Made by a program: the position numbers and the translations under genes. The notes below the pieces were generated by a model, which saw only the letters and a program-made list of their open reading frames with translations, was not told the origin of the DNA and ran no database searches. A DNA stretch of 64,000 nt. It comes from SIG447 sp045577075 (GTDB lineage Bacteria; Bacillota; Clostridia; UMGS1883; UMGS1540). Shown piece by piece: positions 55,822-63,368 of this stretch (position 1 is the first letter of the stretch; each line of letters opens with the position of its first letter). The stretch lies in the NCBI GenBank assembly GCA_045577075.1, contig JAZNHR010000002.1, positions 1 to 64,000 on the forward strand. The letters run 5' to 3'.

Positions 55822-58119
55822 GTGCGTATGAAAAAAGCCTTAAAAACCTATTTGAAATATTTTGCGCTGGCATTTGGTCTTTTAATTATTATTTTCATGG
55901 GGGTTGTGAGTGGATTTGTTTACAGTGCAATTTCCCGTGCAGACCATTTGGATCTCTCTAACCTAAAAATGAATTTTACATCTTTTGTTTATTATACTGA
56001 CCCCGAGACAGGTGAGCTCCTGGTGATGGACCGTCTGTATGATAACGAAAACCGCATTTGGGCAGAATACGAACGGATTCCCCAGTATATGAAGGACGCA
56101 GTGGTTGCCATTGAAGACGAGCGTTTTTACACCCATAAAGGTTTTGATATAAAACGTATTATCGGTGCTGCCTTCAGCATGATGAAAAAAGGCGGCTACA
56201 GCTACGGTGCAAGTACCATTACACAGCAGCTTGTCAAGAATCTCACAGGTGATGATGAGGTAACACTGGAACGTAAAATCCAAGAAATACACCGAGCACG
56301 CCAAATCGAAAAGGAATACTCGAAAGAAGAAATTTTAGAGCTCTATTTAAACACTATTTATTTAAGCCAGCAATGTAACGGTGTACAGGCGGCAGCAAAT
56401 GTTTATTTTGGAAAAGATGTCAGTGCGCTTACGCTGGCAGAATGTGCATCCATTGCAGGGATTACGCAGTATCCTTCCATGTATGACCCCATTGTAAATC
56501 CAAAAAACAACAAAGCAAAGCAGGAACTGGTGCTCTCGAAAATGCTGGAGCTTGGAAAAATCTCCGAAGAGGAGTATCATGCTGCAGTAAATGAAAAACT
56601 TGTGTTCGCCCAAAAGAACGCTTCGGAATCGGAAATCAGCAGTAATTCATATTTTGTGGATGCTGTGGTAGAAGAGGTTCTCGGCGATTTGCAGGCAAAA
56701 TACGGCTATACACGGCAGGTTGCACTTAAGATGCTGTATTCAGGTGGTCTCCAAATCCACACAACCGTGGATATACACGTACAAGAAACCCTAGAATCCA
56801 TTTACACAAATGAAAAGAATTTCCCCACCGTTTCCGGCGAAGTACAGCCGGAAAGTGCGGCGGTTGTCATGAATCCTGAAAATGGGACGATTGCAGGTCT
56901 TGTCGGCGGACGAGGTGAGAAAACGGCAAGCCGAACTTTAAACCGTGCTACAGATACGCTTCGACAGCCGGGCTCTACCATAAAACCGATTGCCGTATAC
57001 GCCCCTGCCATTGAATACGGACATATTACGCCTCAAAGCACAATTATTGACGGACCCATTACCATAGATGGATGGTCCCCCAGAAATTCCGGCGGTGAAT
57101 TCAGGGGCCCTGTTACAATGAAGGAGGCAGTTGCCAGCTCCATTAACACTGTTGCCGTTAAGGTTTTGAAAAAAATCAATTTAGATACCTCTTATGATTT
57201 TCTAACGAGAAACCTCGGCATCACAAGTCTAGTCCAGAATGAAACCCGTGACGGCAAAGTGTATACGGACAAAGCCTATCCCGCACTTGGCCTCGGCGGT
57301 CTTACAGACGGTGTTTCCGTTTCTGAACTTTGCGCGGCCTATGCCGCCTTTGCAAACGATGGCAAATACAATTCCCCGACCACCTACACAAAGGTTTTAA
57401 ACCACAGGGGCGAAGTGATTTTGGAAAACGAAGCAGGCAGCCGGGAAGTTCTCGCCATGAGTGACATTACCGCCTATCAAATGACGCAAATGCTGCAAGG
57501 TGTTGTACAGTACGGCACCGGCAGCGGGGCGGCACTTCGAAATATGCCGGCCGCAGGCAAAACGGGTACATCCACCAACGACCACGACCGCTGGTTTGTA
57601 GGATACACGCCCTATTATGTAACTGCAGTTTGGTTTGGCTATGACCAGCCGAAGTCCCTCGGATCTGTGGGCTACAATCCTTCCATTCCCGTTTGGCGTG
57701 ATATTATGAATGAACTTCATAAAGATAAAGCTTACAAAACCTTTCACATGCCTAGTAATGCGCACCTTTACGAACCGGTACAAATCTGTACAGAAAGCGG
57801 ACAGCTAGCCTCGTCTCTCTGTGCCTTAGATGTGCGCGGCGACATGACAAATTATATTTCTCCCCTCTCTGGCGATGTGCCTACCGAAACTTGCACAGCA
57901 CATAAATCCTACCGCATTTGTACGGATTCAAATTTACTTGCCACAACCGGCTGCCCGGAAACGAAAACAGTTTCTGCCCTGGGTATATCTGCAGAAGAAC
58001 AGGACGGCTTCGTTCTTTCAGAAACTTGCAAGCAGCACGCGCCGGAAGAAGTACCGCCCGCCGAATCTCCCAATGATGCGCCCGAAGGCATCCCGCCAAC
58101 GGAAGAACCAGCTGCATAA
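55822..58119 (+). CDS. Class A penicillin-binding protein (PBP1A family)
   Basis: 765 residues from GTG 55822, eight bases after AAGGAGG; ATG 55828 is 14 bases away and the frame before the SD is not used. Membrane helix (FALAFGLLIIIFMGVVSGFV), GT51 glycosyltransferase (VVAIEDERFYTHKGFD near 90, GASTITQQLVKNL near 130), and transpeptidase with Ser-X-X-Lys in RQPGSTIKP near 395, SSIN near 445 and GKTGTS near 585. The tail is Cys- and Pro/Glu-rich. It builds wall peptidoglycan. It precedes spoIID, so a role in sporulation is possible. Confidence 0.95.
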   Translation: MRMKKALKTYLKYFALAFGLLIIIFMGVVSGFVYSAISRADHLDLSNLKMNFTSFVYYTDPETGELLVMDRLYDNENRIWAEYERIPQYMKDAVVAIEDERFYTHKGFDIKRIIGAAFSMMKKGGYSYGASTITQQLVKNLTGDDEVTLERKIQEIHRARQIEKEYSKEEILELYLNTIYLSQQCNGVQAAANVYFGKDVSALTLAECASIAGITQYPSMYDPIVNPKNNKAKQELVLSKMLELGKISEEEYHAAVNEKLVFAQKNASESEISSNSYFVDAVVEEVLGDLQAKYGYTRQVALKMLYSGGLQIHTTVDIHVQETLESIYTNEKNFPTVSGEVQPESAAVVMNPENGTIAGLVGGRGEKTASRTLNRATDTLRQPGSTIKPIAVYAPAIEYGHITPQSTIIDGPITIDGWSPRNSGGEFRGPVTMKEAVASSINTVAVKVLKKINLDTSYDFLTRNLGITSLVQNETRDGKVYTDKAYPALGLGGLTDGVSVSELCAAYAAFANDGKYNSPTTYTKVLNHRGEVILENEAGSREVLAMSDITAYQMTQMLQGVVQYGTGSGAALRNMPAAGKTGTSTNDHDRWFVGYTPYYVTAVWFGYDQPKSLGSVGYNPSIPVWRDIMNELHKDKAYKTFHMPSNAHLYEPVQICTESGQLASSLCALDVRGDMTNYISPLSGDVPTETCTAHKSYRICTDSNLLATTGCPETKTVSALGISAEEQDGFVLSETCKQHAPEEVPPAESPNDAPEGIPPTEEPAA

Positions 58120-58127
58120 AGAATCAG

Positions 58128-58156
58128 GCATAGAAAGCTCGCCCTCCGCATACGTT
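58128..58156 (+). promoter_or_regulatory. Sigma-E-like promoter of spoIID
   Basis: GCATAGA (58128-58134), 14-base spacer, CATACGTT (58149-58156): the spacing fits sigma-E, and the boxes match KMATATT / CATACAnT at five of seven and six of eight positions. The start would be near 58163, inside the loop of the PBP terminator hairpin. Confidence 0.5.
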
Positions 58157-58186
58157 TAAATAAAACGAACGGAGGACGAGCTTTTT
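58134..58186 (+). terminator. PBP terminator hairpin that contains the spoIID SD
   Basis: The 5' arm AAAGCTCG-C-CCTCCG (58134-58148) pairs with CGGAGG-A-CGAGCTTT (58170-58184): 14 pairs, one mismatch, 21-base loop, then TTT. The 3' arm carries the spoIID SD GGAGG (58171-58175), and spoIID starts at TTG 58185. Readthrough from the PBP gene would hide the SD; a transcript starting in the loop would not. Confidence 0.65.
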
Positions 58187-59120
58187 GAAAAAAATATTGC
58201 TTTTTATTCTTATGCTGTTTGCAGTTATTATTCTTTTACCAACGTTTCTGGTTCTTTGCATGGCCAAAAAGCCGCAAGATGCGCCCCTGACAGCATCAGG
58301 CCCCGCCGTTACGGTATACTATAGCGATACAGGCGAAACAAAAAGTATTCCTTTGGAATCGTATCTTCCGGGCGTTGTCGCGGCGGAAATGCCGGCGTCG
58401 TTTCACGCGGAAGCTTTGAAGGCACAGGCGGTCGCTGCACGCACTTACATTTATAACCGTATGTTCACGGGAGCGACAGATGATATCCACCCAAGTGCCC
58501 ATGTTTGCACCGACAGCACGCATTGCAAAGCCTGGATTTCCGATGAAAAAATGCACACAGATCTGGGAGAAAATTGGTACGAAACATATTTCCCAAAAAT
58601 CGAAGCCGCAGTCAGGGATACCTGTGGCGAAATTGTCACGTATAACAGCGAGCCAATTGTCGCTGTTTTTCATTCTACCGGCAGTGGACGCACAGAAAAT
58701 TCGGCAGACGTTTGGGGCGGGGACCTGCCGTACCTCAAAAGTGTTGAAAGTGCCGGAGATATGCTTTCTCCAAAGTTTTCTTCCACTGTAGAGGTTCCGA
58801 AAACCGAGGTTTGCGAAAAGCTGGGGGTCTCGGATGCACACGTCTACGAATATACTCGAAGCGAAGGCGGCGCAGTTCTTACGGTAAACATTGGCGGCTT
58901 TTTATTTCGGGGTGTGGACATTCGCTCTCATTTTGATTTAAATGCCGCAAATTTTGAAATCGAAGAAACGGATGACGATTTTATTTTTCATGTAAAAGGA
59001 AACGGGCACGGTGTGGGGCTGAGCCAATACGGTGCAAACGCCATGGCAGAAAACGGAAGTACCTATACGGATATTTTAACCACATACTATACCGGTGTTT
59101 CCCTATCCAAGGCTTGGTAA
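58185..59120 (+). CDS. spoIID: Stage II sporulation protein D
   Basis: 311 residues from TTG 58185 (GGAGG nine bases before). Membrane anchor (LLFILMLFAVIILLPTFLVL), SpoIID domain with VVAAEMPASFHAEALKAQAVAARTY near 66 (partial AAEMPASFHAEALKAQ), IVAVFHSTGSGRTENSADVWGG near 160 and GHGVGLSQYGANAMAENG near 280. It is the lytic transglycosylase acting with SpoIIP and SpoIIM in engulfment. No SpoIIQ/SpoIIM gene is in the window. It runs convergent with the transporter gene, leaving no space between the stops. Confidence 0.93.
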   Translation: MKKILLFILMLFAVIILLPTFLVLCMAKKPQDAPLTASGPAVTVYYSDTGETKSIPLESYLPGVVAAEMPASFHAEALKAQAVAARTYIYNRMFTGATDDIHPSAHVCTDSTHCKAWISDEKMHTDLGENWYETYFPKIEAAVRDTCGEIVTYNSEPIVAVFHSTGSGRTENSADVWGGDLPYLKSVESAGDMLSPKFSSTVEVPKTEVCEKLGVSDAHVYEYTRSEGGAVLTVNIGGFLFRGVDIRSHFDLNAANFEIEETDDDFIFHVKGNGHGVGLSQYGANAMAENGSTYTDILTTYYTGVSLSKAW

Positions 59121-59549
59121 TCAAGGCCTTTTAAAGACAATAACGCCTACAATCATGAGTGCAAGTCCCAAAAATTTAGAGAGCCCGAAGGCCACCTTTT
59201 CACTGCCCATCAGCCCAAAAGCATCAATGCCTGCTGCCACTAAAAGCTGGGCAATGAGAATCACAGAAATTGCAACTGTGGGGCTAAGATTTCGAATAGC
59301 AAGCATAACGGTAACGGTGATTACAAGGCCAAGCGCACCGCCCGCAAGATAGATTTTATCGGCCTCAAAAATGGATTTGAAGCTACCACTTCCAAAGATA
59401 AACATTACGATAAGTGACAACAGAAACGCTGTCCCTTGCACAAAAGCATTTGCCTCAAAAAGGCCTGCCTTTTCCCCCAGGCGCGTGTTCATAACGCCCT
59501 GAAAACTCATTGCAGCACCGGCAATAATCGAAAAAATAACACCGAGCAT
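59121..59549 (-). CDS. YdcZ/DUF606-type DMT transporter
   Basis: 142 residues, about five membrane helices (IFSIIAGAAMSFQGVMNTRLG at the N-terminus; TVMLAIRNLSPTVAISVIL near 80). The N-terminal AAMSFQGVMNTRLGEKAG motif is typical of the DUF606 half-size drug/metabolite transporters, which usually work as dimers. Substrate unknown. The stop abuts the spoIID stop; the murT gene upstream is separated by 45 bases. Confidence 0.8.
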   Translation of the reverse strand: MLGVIFSIIAGAAMSFQGVMNTRLGEKAGLFEANAFVQGTAFLLSLIVMFIFGSGSFKSIFEADKIYLAGGALGLVITVTVMLAIRNLSPTVAISVILIAQLLVAAGIDAFGLMGSEKVAFGLSKFLGLALMIVGVIVFKRP

Positions 59550-59594
59550 TTATATCACCTCGGTGTTATTTTGTTCTTATTTTGTTGTTTTATG

Positions 59595-60923
59595 CTAAAA
59601 CCAAAGCTTTTGAATGTACTTTTTTCCGTGAAGAAACTTACGAAAGCCAGTCATAGCAGAATAGGTGACGAAAAGATAGACACGTCCGCCGCATTTTTGA
59701 ATAGCTGACAAAAGCGTTTCATAGTCCGGACAAACAACCAAATCATCAAAACCTGCCGTTTGCATACGCACCGCCATATCATAGGTGCGTGTACCACCAA
59801 CAAGGAACGCTTTGCAATGCATGCTTTGCAGTTTTTCAAATTCCACGTCATAAATCCAGGAAACATCCTTCCCGTCCCCCACGTTATCGTTTAAAAGAAC
59901 GCCAAGGGAGACCTCTCCGGCATCCGGCAAAACGGAAGCAATTGCCTCTTCTGCGCCTGCCGGGTTTTTAATCAGAATAATGCGAAGAGATGCGCCGTCC
60001 ACATCCACTGTTTCCTGTCTGCCAAACTTGCTTTTCTGTCCTAAAATCCCTTGCTGAATCTTTGCTTTGTCTACGCCCAGTACTGTAGCACAAGAAGCGG
60101 CACAAAGAGCATTATAAATATTATATGCACCGGCCTGCGGAATTGTCAGTTCCATGCCACCAACCGAAACAACGGAGCCATCCTGTGATAATTCCAAAAC
60201 GGCATCGACGGCAAGGTCCGTCTCGGGCCTTGTAAAGCCGCACACGGGGCATGAATATGCGCCCAGATGGCTGAAGGTTGTAAACTGGTACGAATAGGGG
60301 GTGTTACACTTTTTGCAAAACGTCCCTTCGGCATTTTCTGCCGTTTCGCCTTCGCGAATGGGAACGGAAAAGCCATAATAAAAATGCTTATTCTCCGGCA
60401 CAAAATCGCCCAGCATGGCTTCGTCCGCATTTAAAACCAAGGTGGCTCCGGGTGCCTTTTGACACGCCTCTTCAATGAGTGCAAGTGTTTGGTCAAGCTC
60501 TCCGTAGCGGTCAAGCTGATCGCGAAAAATATTGGTAACCGCAATGACCTCGGGGCGGATTTCTGCCGTAATATGGCGCATATAGGCTTCATCTACCTCA
60601 AGGACCGCAAAATCTCCCTCCACCTTTCGAAATAAGGGGAAATTTCGAATGAGGCAGGATACCACACCGCCCTTCATGTTAGCACCACTGGTGCTGTTTA
60701 CGGCACGTTTCCCCGTCTCTTTCAAAATGCTTTGTAACATCGCGGTGGTCGTTGTTTTTCCGTTCGTCCCCGTCACCAAAATAACGCGATACCCACGCAC
60801 AAGACGCTTTAAAATGTTTGGGCGAAATTTTAAGGCGATTTGCCCCGGGAGATTGGTGCCGCCGCCAAAAAGACCGCTTACAAATCCAATCAATTTTGCA
60901 ATAACAATTACAATATAATCCAT
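59595..60923 (-). CDS. murT: Lipid II isoglutaminyl synthase subunit MurT
   Basis: 442 residues. Mur ligase P-loop VTGTNGKTTTTAMLQ near residue 49, VLEVDEAYMRHI near 107, a zinc ribbon (CKKCNTPYSYQ near 203 and CPVCGFTRPE near 223) and a C-terminal DUF1727 domain, which define MurT. With the glutaminase GatD it amidates D-Glu of lipid II. No gatD is next to it here: rluB lies upstream and a transporter downstream. Confidence 0.92.
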   Translation of the reverse strand: MDYIVIVIAKLIGFVSGLFGGGTNLPGQIALKFRPNILKRLVRGYRVILVTGTNGKTTTTAMLQSILKETGKRAVNSTSGANMKGGVVSCLIRNFPLFRKVEGDFAVLEVDEAYMRHITAEIRPEVIAVTNIFRDQLDRYGELDQTLALIEEACQKAPGATLVLNADEAMLGDFVPENKHFYYGFSVPIREGETAENAEGTFCKKCNTPYSYQFTTFSHLGAYSCPVCGFTRPETDLAVDAVLELSQDGSVVSVGGMELTIPQAGAYNIYNALCAASCATVLGVDKAKIQQGILGQKSKFGRQETVDVDGASLRIILIKNPAGAEEAIASVLPDAGEVSLGVLLNDNVGDGKDVSWIYDVEFEKLQSMHCKAFLVGGTRTYDMAVRMQTAGFDDLVVCPDYETLLSAIQKCGGRVYLFVTYSAMTGFRKFLHGKKYIQKLWF

Positions 60924-60924
60924 T

Positions 60925-61632
60925 TTAACGTTCCTTTATTATTTCTTCCATTTCTCGTGACGAAAGATGGCGCCACTTCCCTTTAGGCAGATGCCCCAGC
61001 TGAATATTCCCCACAGATACGCGGACAAGCCTTGTAACTTTATATCCTATTGCCTCGATCATACGACGTACCTGACGGTTTCGCCCTTCCCGAATGGAAA
61101 TGGAAATATCCACGCCATCCGGATACTGGCGGACAACAGTAACCTTTGCAGGTGCCGTTTTGCCGTCCTCAAGGCGCACCCCATGGCGAAGGGCGCCAAG
61201 CTGGCCAAGCGTAGGAAAGCCGGGCACATGTGCAATATATGTTTTATAAATTTCATGTTTAGGATGCATTAGGCGATTGGCAAAATCTCCGTCATTTGTT
61301 AAAAGCAGGAGTCCTTCCGTGTGATAATCCAGCCGCCCAACCGGGAAAAGTCTTGCGTCTATGTCCGTTACAAGCTGCATAACGGTGGGACGGTCAAAGG
61401 GGTCATCCGTTGTTGTGACAAAGCCGTCCGGCTTATTTAAAGCAATATAGTATTTCTTAGTTTCCAGCGTGACCGTTTTACCATCGACCTGCACTGTATC
61501 TTCTTCCGAAACATCAAGCCCCGGCTCTAAAATCCGCTTGCCGTTTACCTTGACGCGGCCTTCCGTAATCAGCGTATCCGCGCCTCTTCTCGAACAAATA
61601 CCGGCGGCCGCGATATATTTATTGATTCGCAT
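60925..61632 (-). CDS. rluB: 23S rRNA pseudouridine synthase RluB-like
   Basis: 235 residues. N-terminal S4 domain (RINKYIAAAGICSRRGADTLI), then the catalytic PVGRLDYHTEGLLLLTNDGDF near 95 with its Asp, and ISIREGRNRQVRRMIEAIGY near 178, as in the RsuA/RluB/RluE/F group. A 23S substrate is likely from family neighbours. It ends 2 bases before murT starts. Confidence 0.92.
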   Translation of the reverse strand: MRINKYIAAAGICSRRGADTLITEGRVKVNGKRILEPGLDVSEEDTVQVDGKTVTLETKKYYIALNKPDGFVTTTDDPFDRPTVMQLVTDIDARLFPVGRLDYHTEGLLLLTNDGDFANRLMHPKHEIYKTYIAHVPGFPTLGQLGALRHGVRLEDGKTAPAKVTVVRQYPDGVDISISIREGRNRQVRRMIEAIGYKVTRLVRVSVGNIQLGHLPKGKWRHLSSREMEEIIKER

Positions 61633-61660
61633 ACCATCGCTCCAATCTTATGATGCAATT

Positions 61661-61689
61661 ATTATAGCAAACAAAGCCTAAAATGTCAA
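61661..61689 (-). promoter_or_regulatory. Promoter of rluB-murT
   Basis: Minus strand: TTGACA (complement of 61684-61689), 17 bases, TATAAT (complement of 61661-61666), a perfect match. Confidence 0.85.
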
Positions 61690-61758
61690 TCCCTTCTATG
61701 TGGTTTATGTTTTTCAGGATAAAATTGGCTGCAAAAGAAACAATATCAAATTTTAGTA

Positions 61759-61787
61759 TTGAAATTTGTAAAAAACAATGCTATAAT
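61759..61787 (+). promoter_or_regulatory. Promoter of the Gfo/Idh/MocA gene
   Basis: TTGAAA (61759-61764), 17 bases, TATAAT (61782-61787). The start near 61794 leaves a ~168-base leader before the ATG at 61962. Confidence 0.8.
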
Positions 61788-61801
61788 AAGTTTAACATTG
61801 C

Positions 61802-61927
61802 ATGACACGAATGAATCTTGAGGCCTTTGGCGCGTATACATACTTGCTAAGATTACGTCCATCACAACGCATAGGTCTTCCAATCATTACTGTGCAGCAG
61901 TTATGTTTCTTGTCAAAAGAAGGGTAA
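61802..61927 (+). CDS. 41-codon ORF in the oxidoreductase leader
   Basis: ATG 61802, about eight bases after the predicted start point, to TAA 61927: MTRMNLEAFGAYTYLLRLR, then SQRIGLPIITVQQLCF. There is no SD, but it could be translated as a near-leaderless message. It may be a leader peptide or just an open stretch. The leader also contains AATCTT/AAGATT pairs (61814-61850) and no recognised riboswitch. Confidence 0.25.
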   Translation: MTRMNLEAFGAYTYLLRLRPSQRIGLPIITVQQLCFLSKEG

Positions 61928-61961
61928 ACTTTAAAAATATCTATTGAAAGGATTGTTAAAC

Positions 61962-63086
61962 ATGGAAAAAGTACGTTACGGTATCGTTGGTCTTGGTGCA
62001 ATGGGCACAGGCCACGCAACTTATCTCTCTAAGGGTGAAGACCCCAATGCTGTGCTTGCTGCCGTTTGCGACATCGATCCCAAGGCACTTGAAAAAGCGA
62101 TGACTGCATTTTCTGTTCCCGGCTTTGCAGATTACAAGGAAATGTTCGCTTCCGGCCTGATTGATGCAGTTTTAGTTGCAACACCCCACTACTCTCACCC
62201 GGAGATTTCGATTGATGGCTTTAAAGCCGGTCTACACGTTCTTTGCGAAAAGCCTGCCGGCGTATACACAAAGCAGGTACGTGAAATGAACGAAGCAGCC
62301 GCAAAAACAGATAAGAAATTCACCTGTATGTTTTTAATGCGTGAATATCCTGCCTTTGCAAAAATCAAGGATCTCCTTGACAGCGGTGAACTTGGCAACT
62401 TAAAGCGTGCCAGCTGGACGAATACAACCTGGTACCGTCCCCAGGCATACCATGATTCCTCCGAATGGCGCGGTACATGGGACGGCGAAGGCGGCGGTGT
62501 TTTAATTAACCAGTGCCCCCACAACATTGACCTTTGGCAGTGGTTCTTCGGTATGCCTGACAGAATTCAGGCACATATGTCCTTCGGTAAATACTATAAT
62601 ATTGATGTTGAGGACGAAGTAACCGCTTATCTTGAATACGACAACGGCTTTACCGGCACCTTTATCGTATCCACCGGCGAAGCACCCGGTACAAACCGCC
62701 TCGAAATCGTTGGCGATATGGGGAAGCTTGTTTTAACGGATAATGAACATCTTGAGTTCCACCGCAACCGTATTTCCGAAAGAGAGCATAACCGCATCAA
62801 CACCGAAAGAATGGCAATGCCGGAATGCTGGACGTTCGACGTGCCGATTACCGCACCGAATCTTGGTCACAAGGCAATTACGAGAAACCTTTCCGAGGCC
62901 ATTCTCTTTGACAAGCCCCTCCTGGTTGCCGGTGAAGAAGGCATGAATTCTCTCCAGATTTCCAACGCCATGCACCTTTCTGCTTGGACAGGCGAAATGG
63001 TGTCTCTCCCCGTTGATGAAGACCGGTTCTACGAACTCCTGCAGGAATACACCAGGAAAGCAAGCCGCAAAACATTCCGTAAATAG
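61962..63086 (+). CDS. Gfo/Idh/MocA family oxidoreductase
   Basis: 374 residues from ATG 61962 (GAAAGGA nine bases before); a start at 61944 has no SD. N-terminal NAD(P)-binding fold (VRYGIVGLGAMGTGHATYLS), LHVLCEKPAGVYTKQVREM near 87 with the family Lys, then GEGGGVLINQCPHNIDLWQWF near 172 with the catalytic-type His. It oxidises or isomerises a sugar or inositol derivative; the substrate cannot be told, as there are no neighbouring sugar genes. Confidence 0.92.
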   Translation: MEKVRYGIVGLGAMGTGHATYLSKGEDPNAVLAAVCDIDPKALEKAMTAFSVPGFADYKEMFASGLIDAVLVATPHYSHPEISIDGFKAGLHVLCEKPAGVYTKQVREMNEAAAKTDKKFTCMFLMREYPAFAKIKDLLDSGELGNLKRASWTNTTWYRPQAYHDSSEWRGTWDGEGGGVLINQCPHNIDLWQWFFGMPDRIQAHMSFGKYYNIDVEDEVTAYLEYDNGFTGTFIVSTGEAPGTNRLEIVGDMGKLVLTDNEHLEFHRNRISEREHNRINTERMAMPECWTFDVPITAPNLGHKAITRNLSEAILFDKPLLVAGEEGMNSLQISNAMHLSAWTGEMVSLPVDEDRFYELLQEYTRKASRKTFRK

Positions 63087-63185
63087 CAGTAGTAGAAAAG
63101 GGGATGTAAAAAAAGTCCAGACCGCAAAAAGGCTGAATATTCTACTGAAAAGAAATAATAAAATTCAATATCTTAACAAAAACGA

Positions 63186-63217
63186 AGCAAAACTTCAAAT
63201 TTTTGAAGTTTTTCTTT
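63186..63217 (+). terminator. Terminator after the oxidoreductase gene
   Basis: AAAACTTCAAA and TTTGAAGTTTTT with a short T-rich loop, around 63186-63212, then CTTTTTG. Confidence 0.75.
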
Positions 63218-63257
63218 TTGTATGATGCCTTTTTGCTATGAAACAAACTTCGCCGCT

Positions 63258-63277
63258 CGGCGTACCCATGTACGCCG
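63258..63277. repeat. Short palindromic element in an intergenic region
   Basis: CGGCGTAC (63258-63265), CCAT, GTACGCCG (63270-63277), flanked by CGCCGCT and TCGGG. No ORF. 63087-63368 otherwise holds two terminators and AT-rich sequence. It may be part of a dispersed repeat, which cannot be tested here. Confidence 0.4.
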
Positions 63278-63337
63278 TCGGGTAACCCCTTCGGGCTCAG
63301 TTTCCCCATTCTGAACATTTTTTCCTATCCCCCAAAA

Positions 63338-63362
63338 GGGGGTGTAATTATTTTACACCCCC
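63338..63362. terminator. Terminator between oxidoreductase and ftsY
   Basis: GGGGGTGTAA (63338-63347) and TTACACCCCC (63353-63362), with T-rich sequence on both sides: TTTTAATT on plus, TTTTGG on minus. It serves ftsY and possibly both directions. Confidence 0.85.
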
Positions 63363-63368
63363 TTTTAA

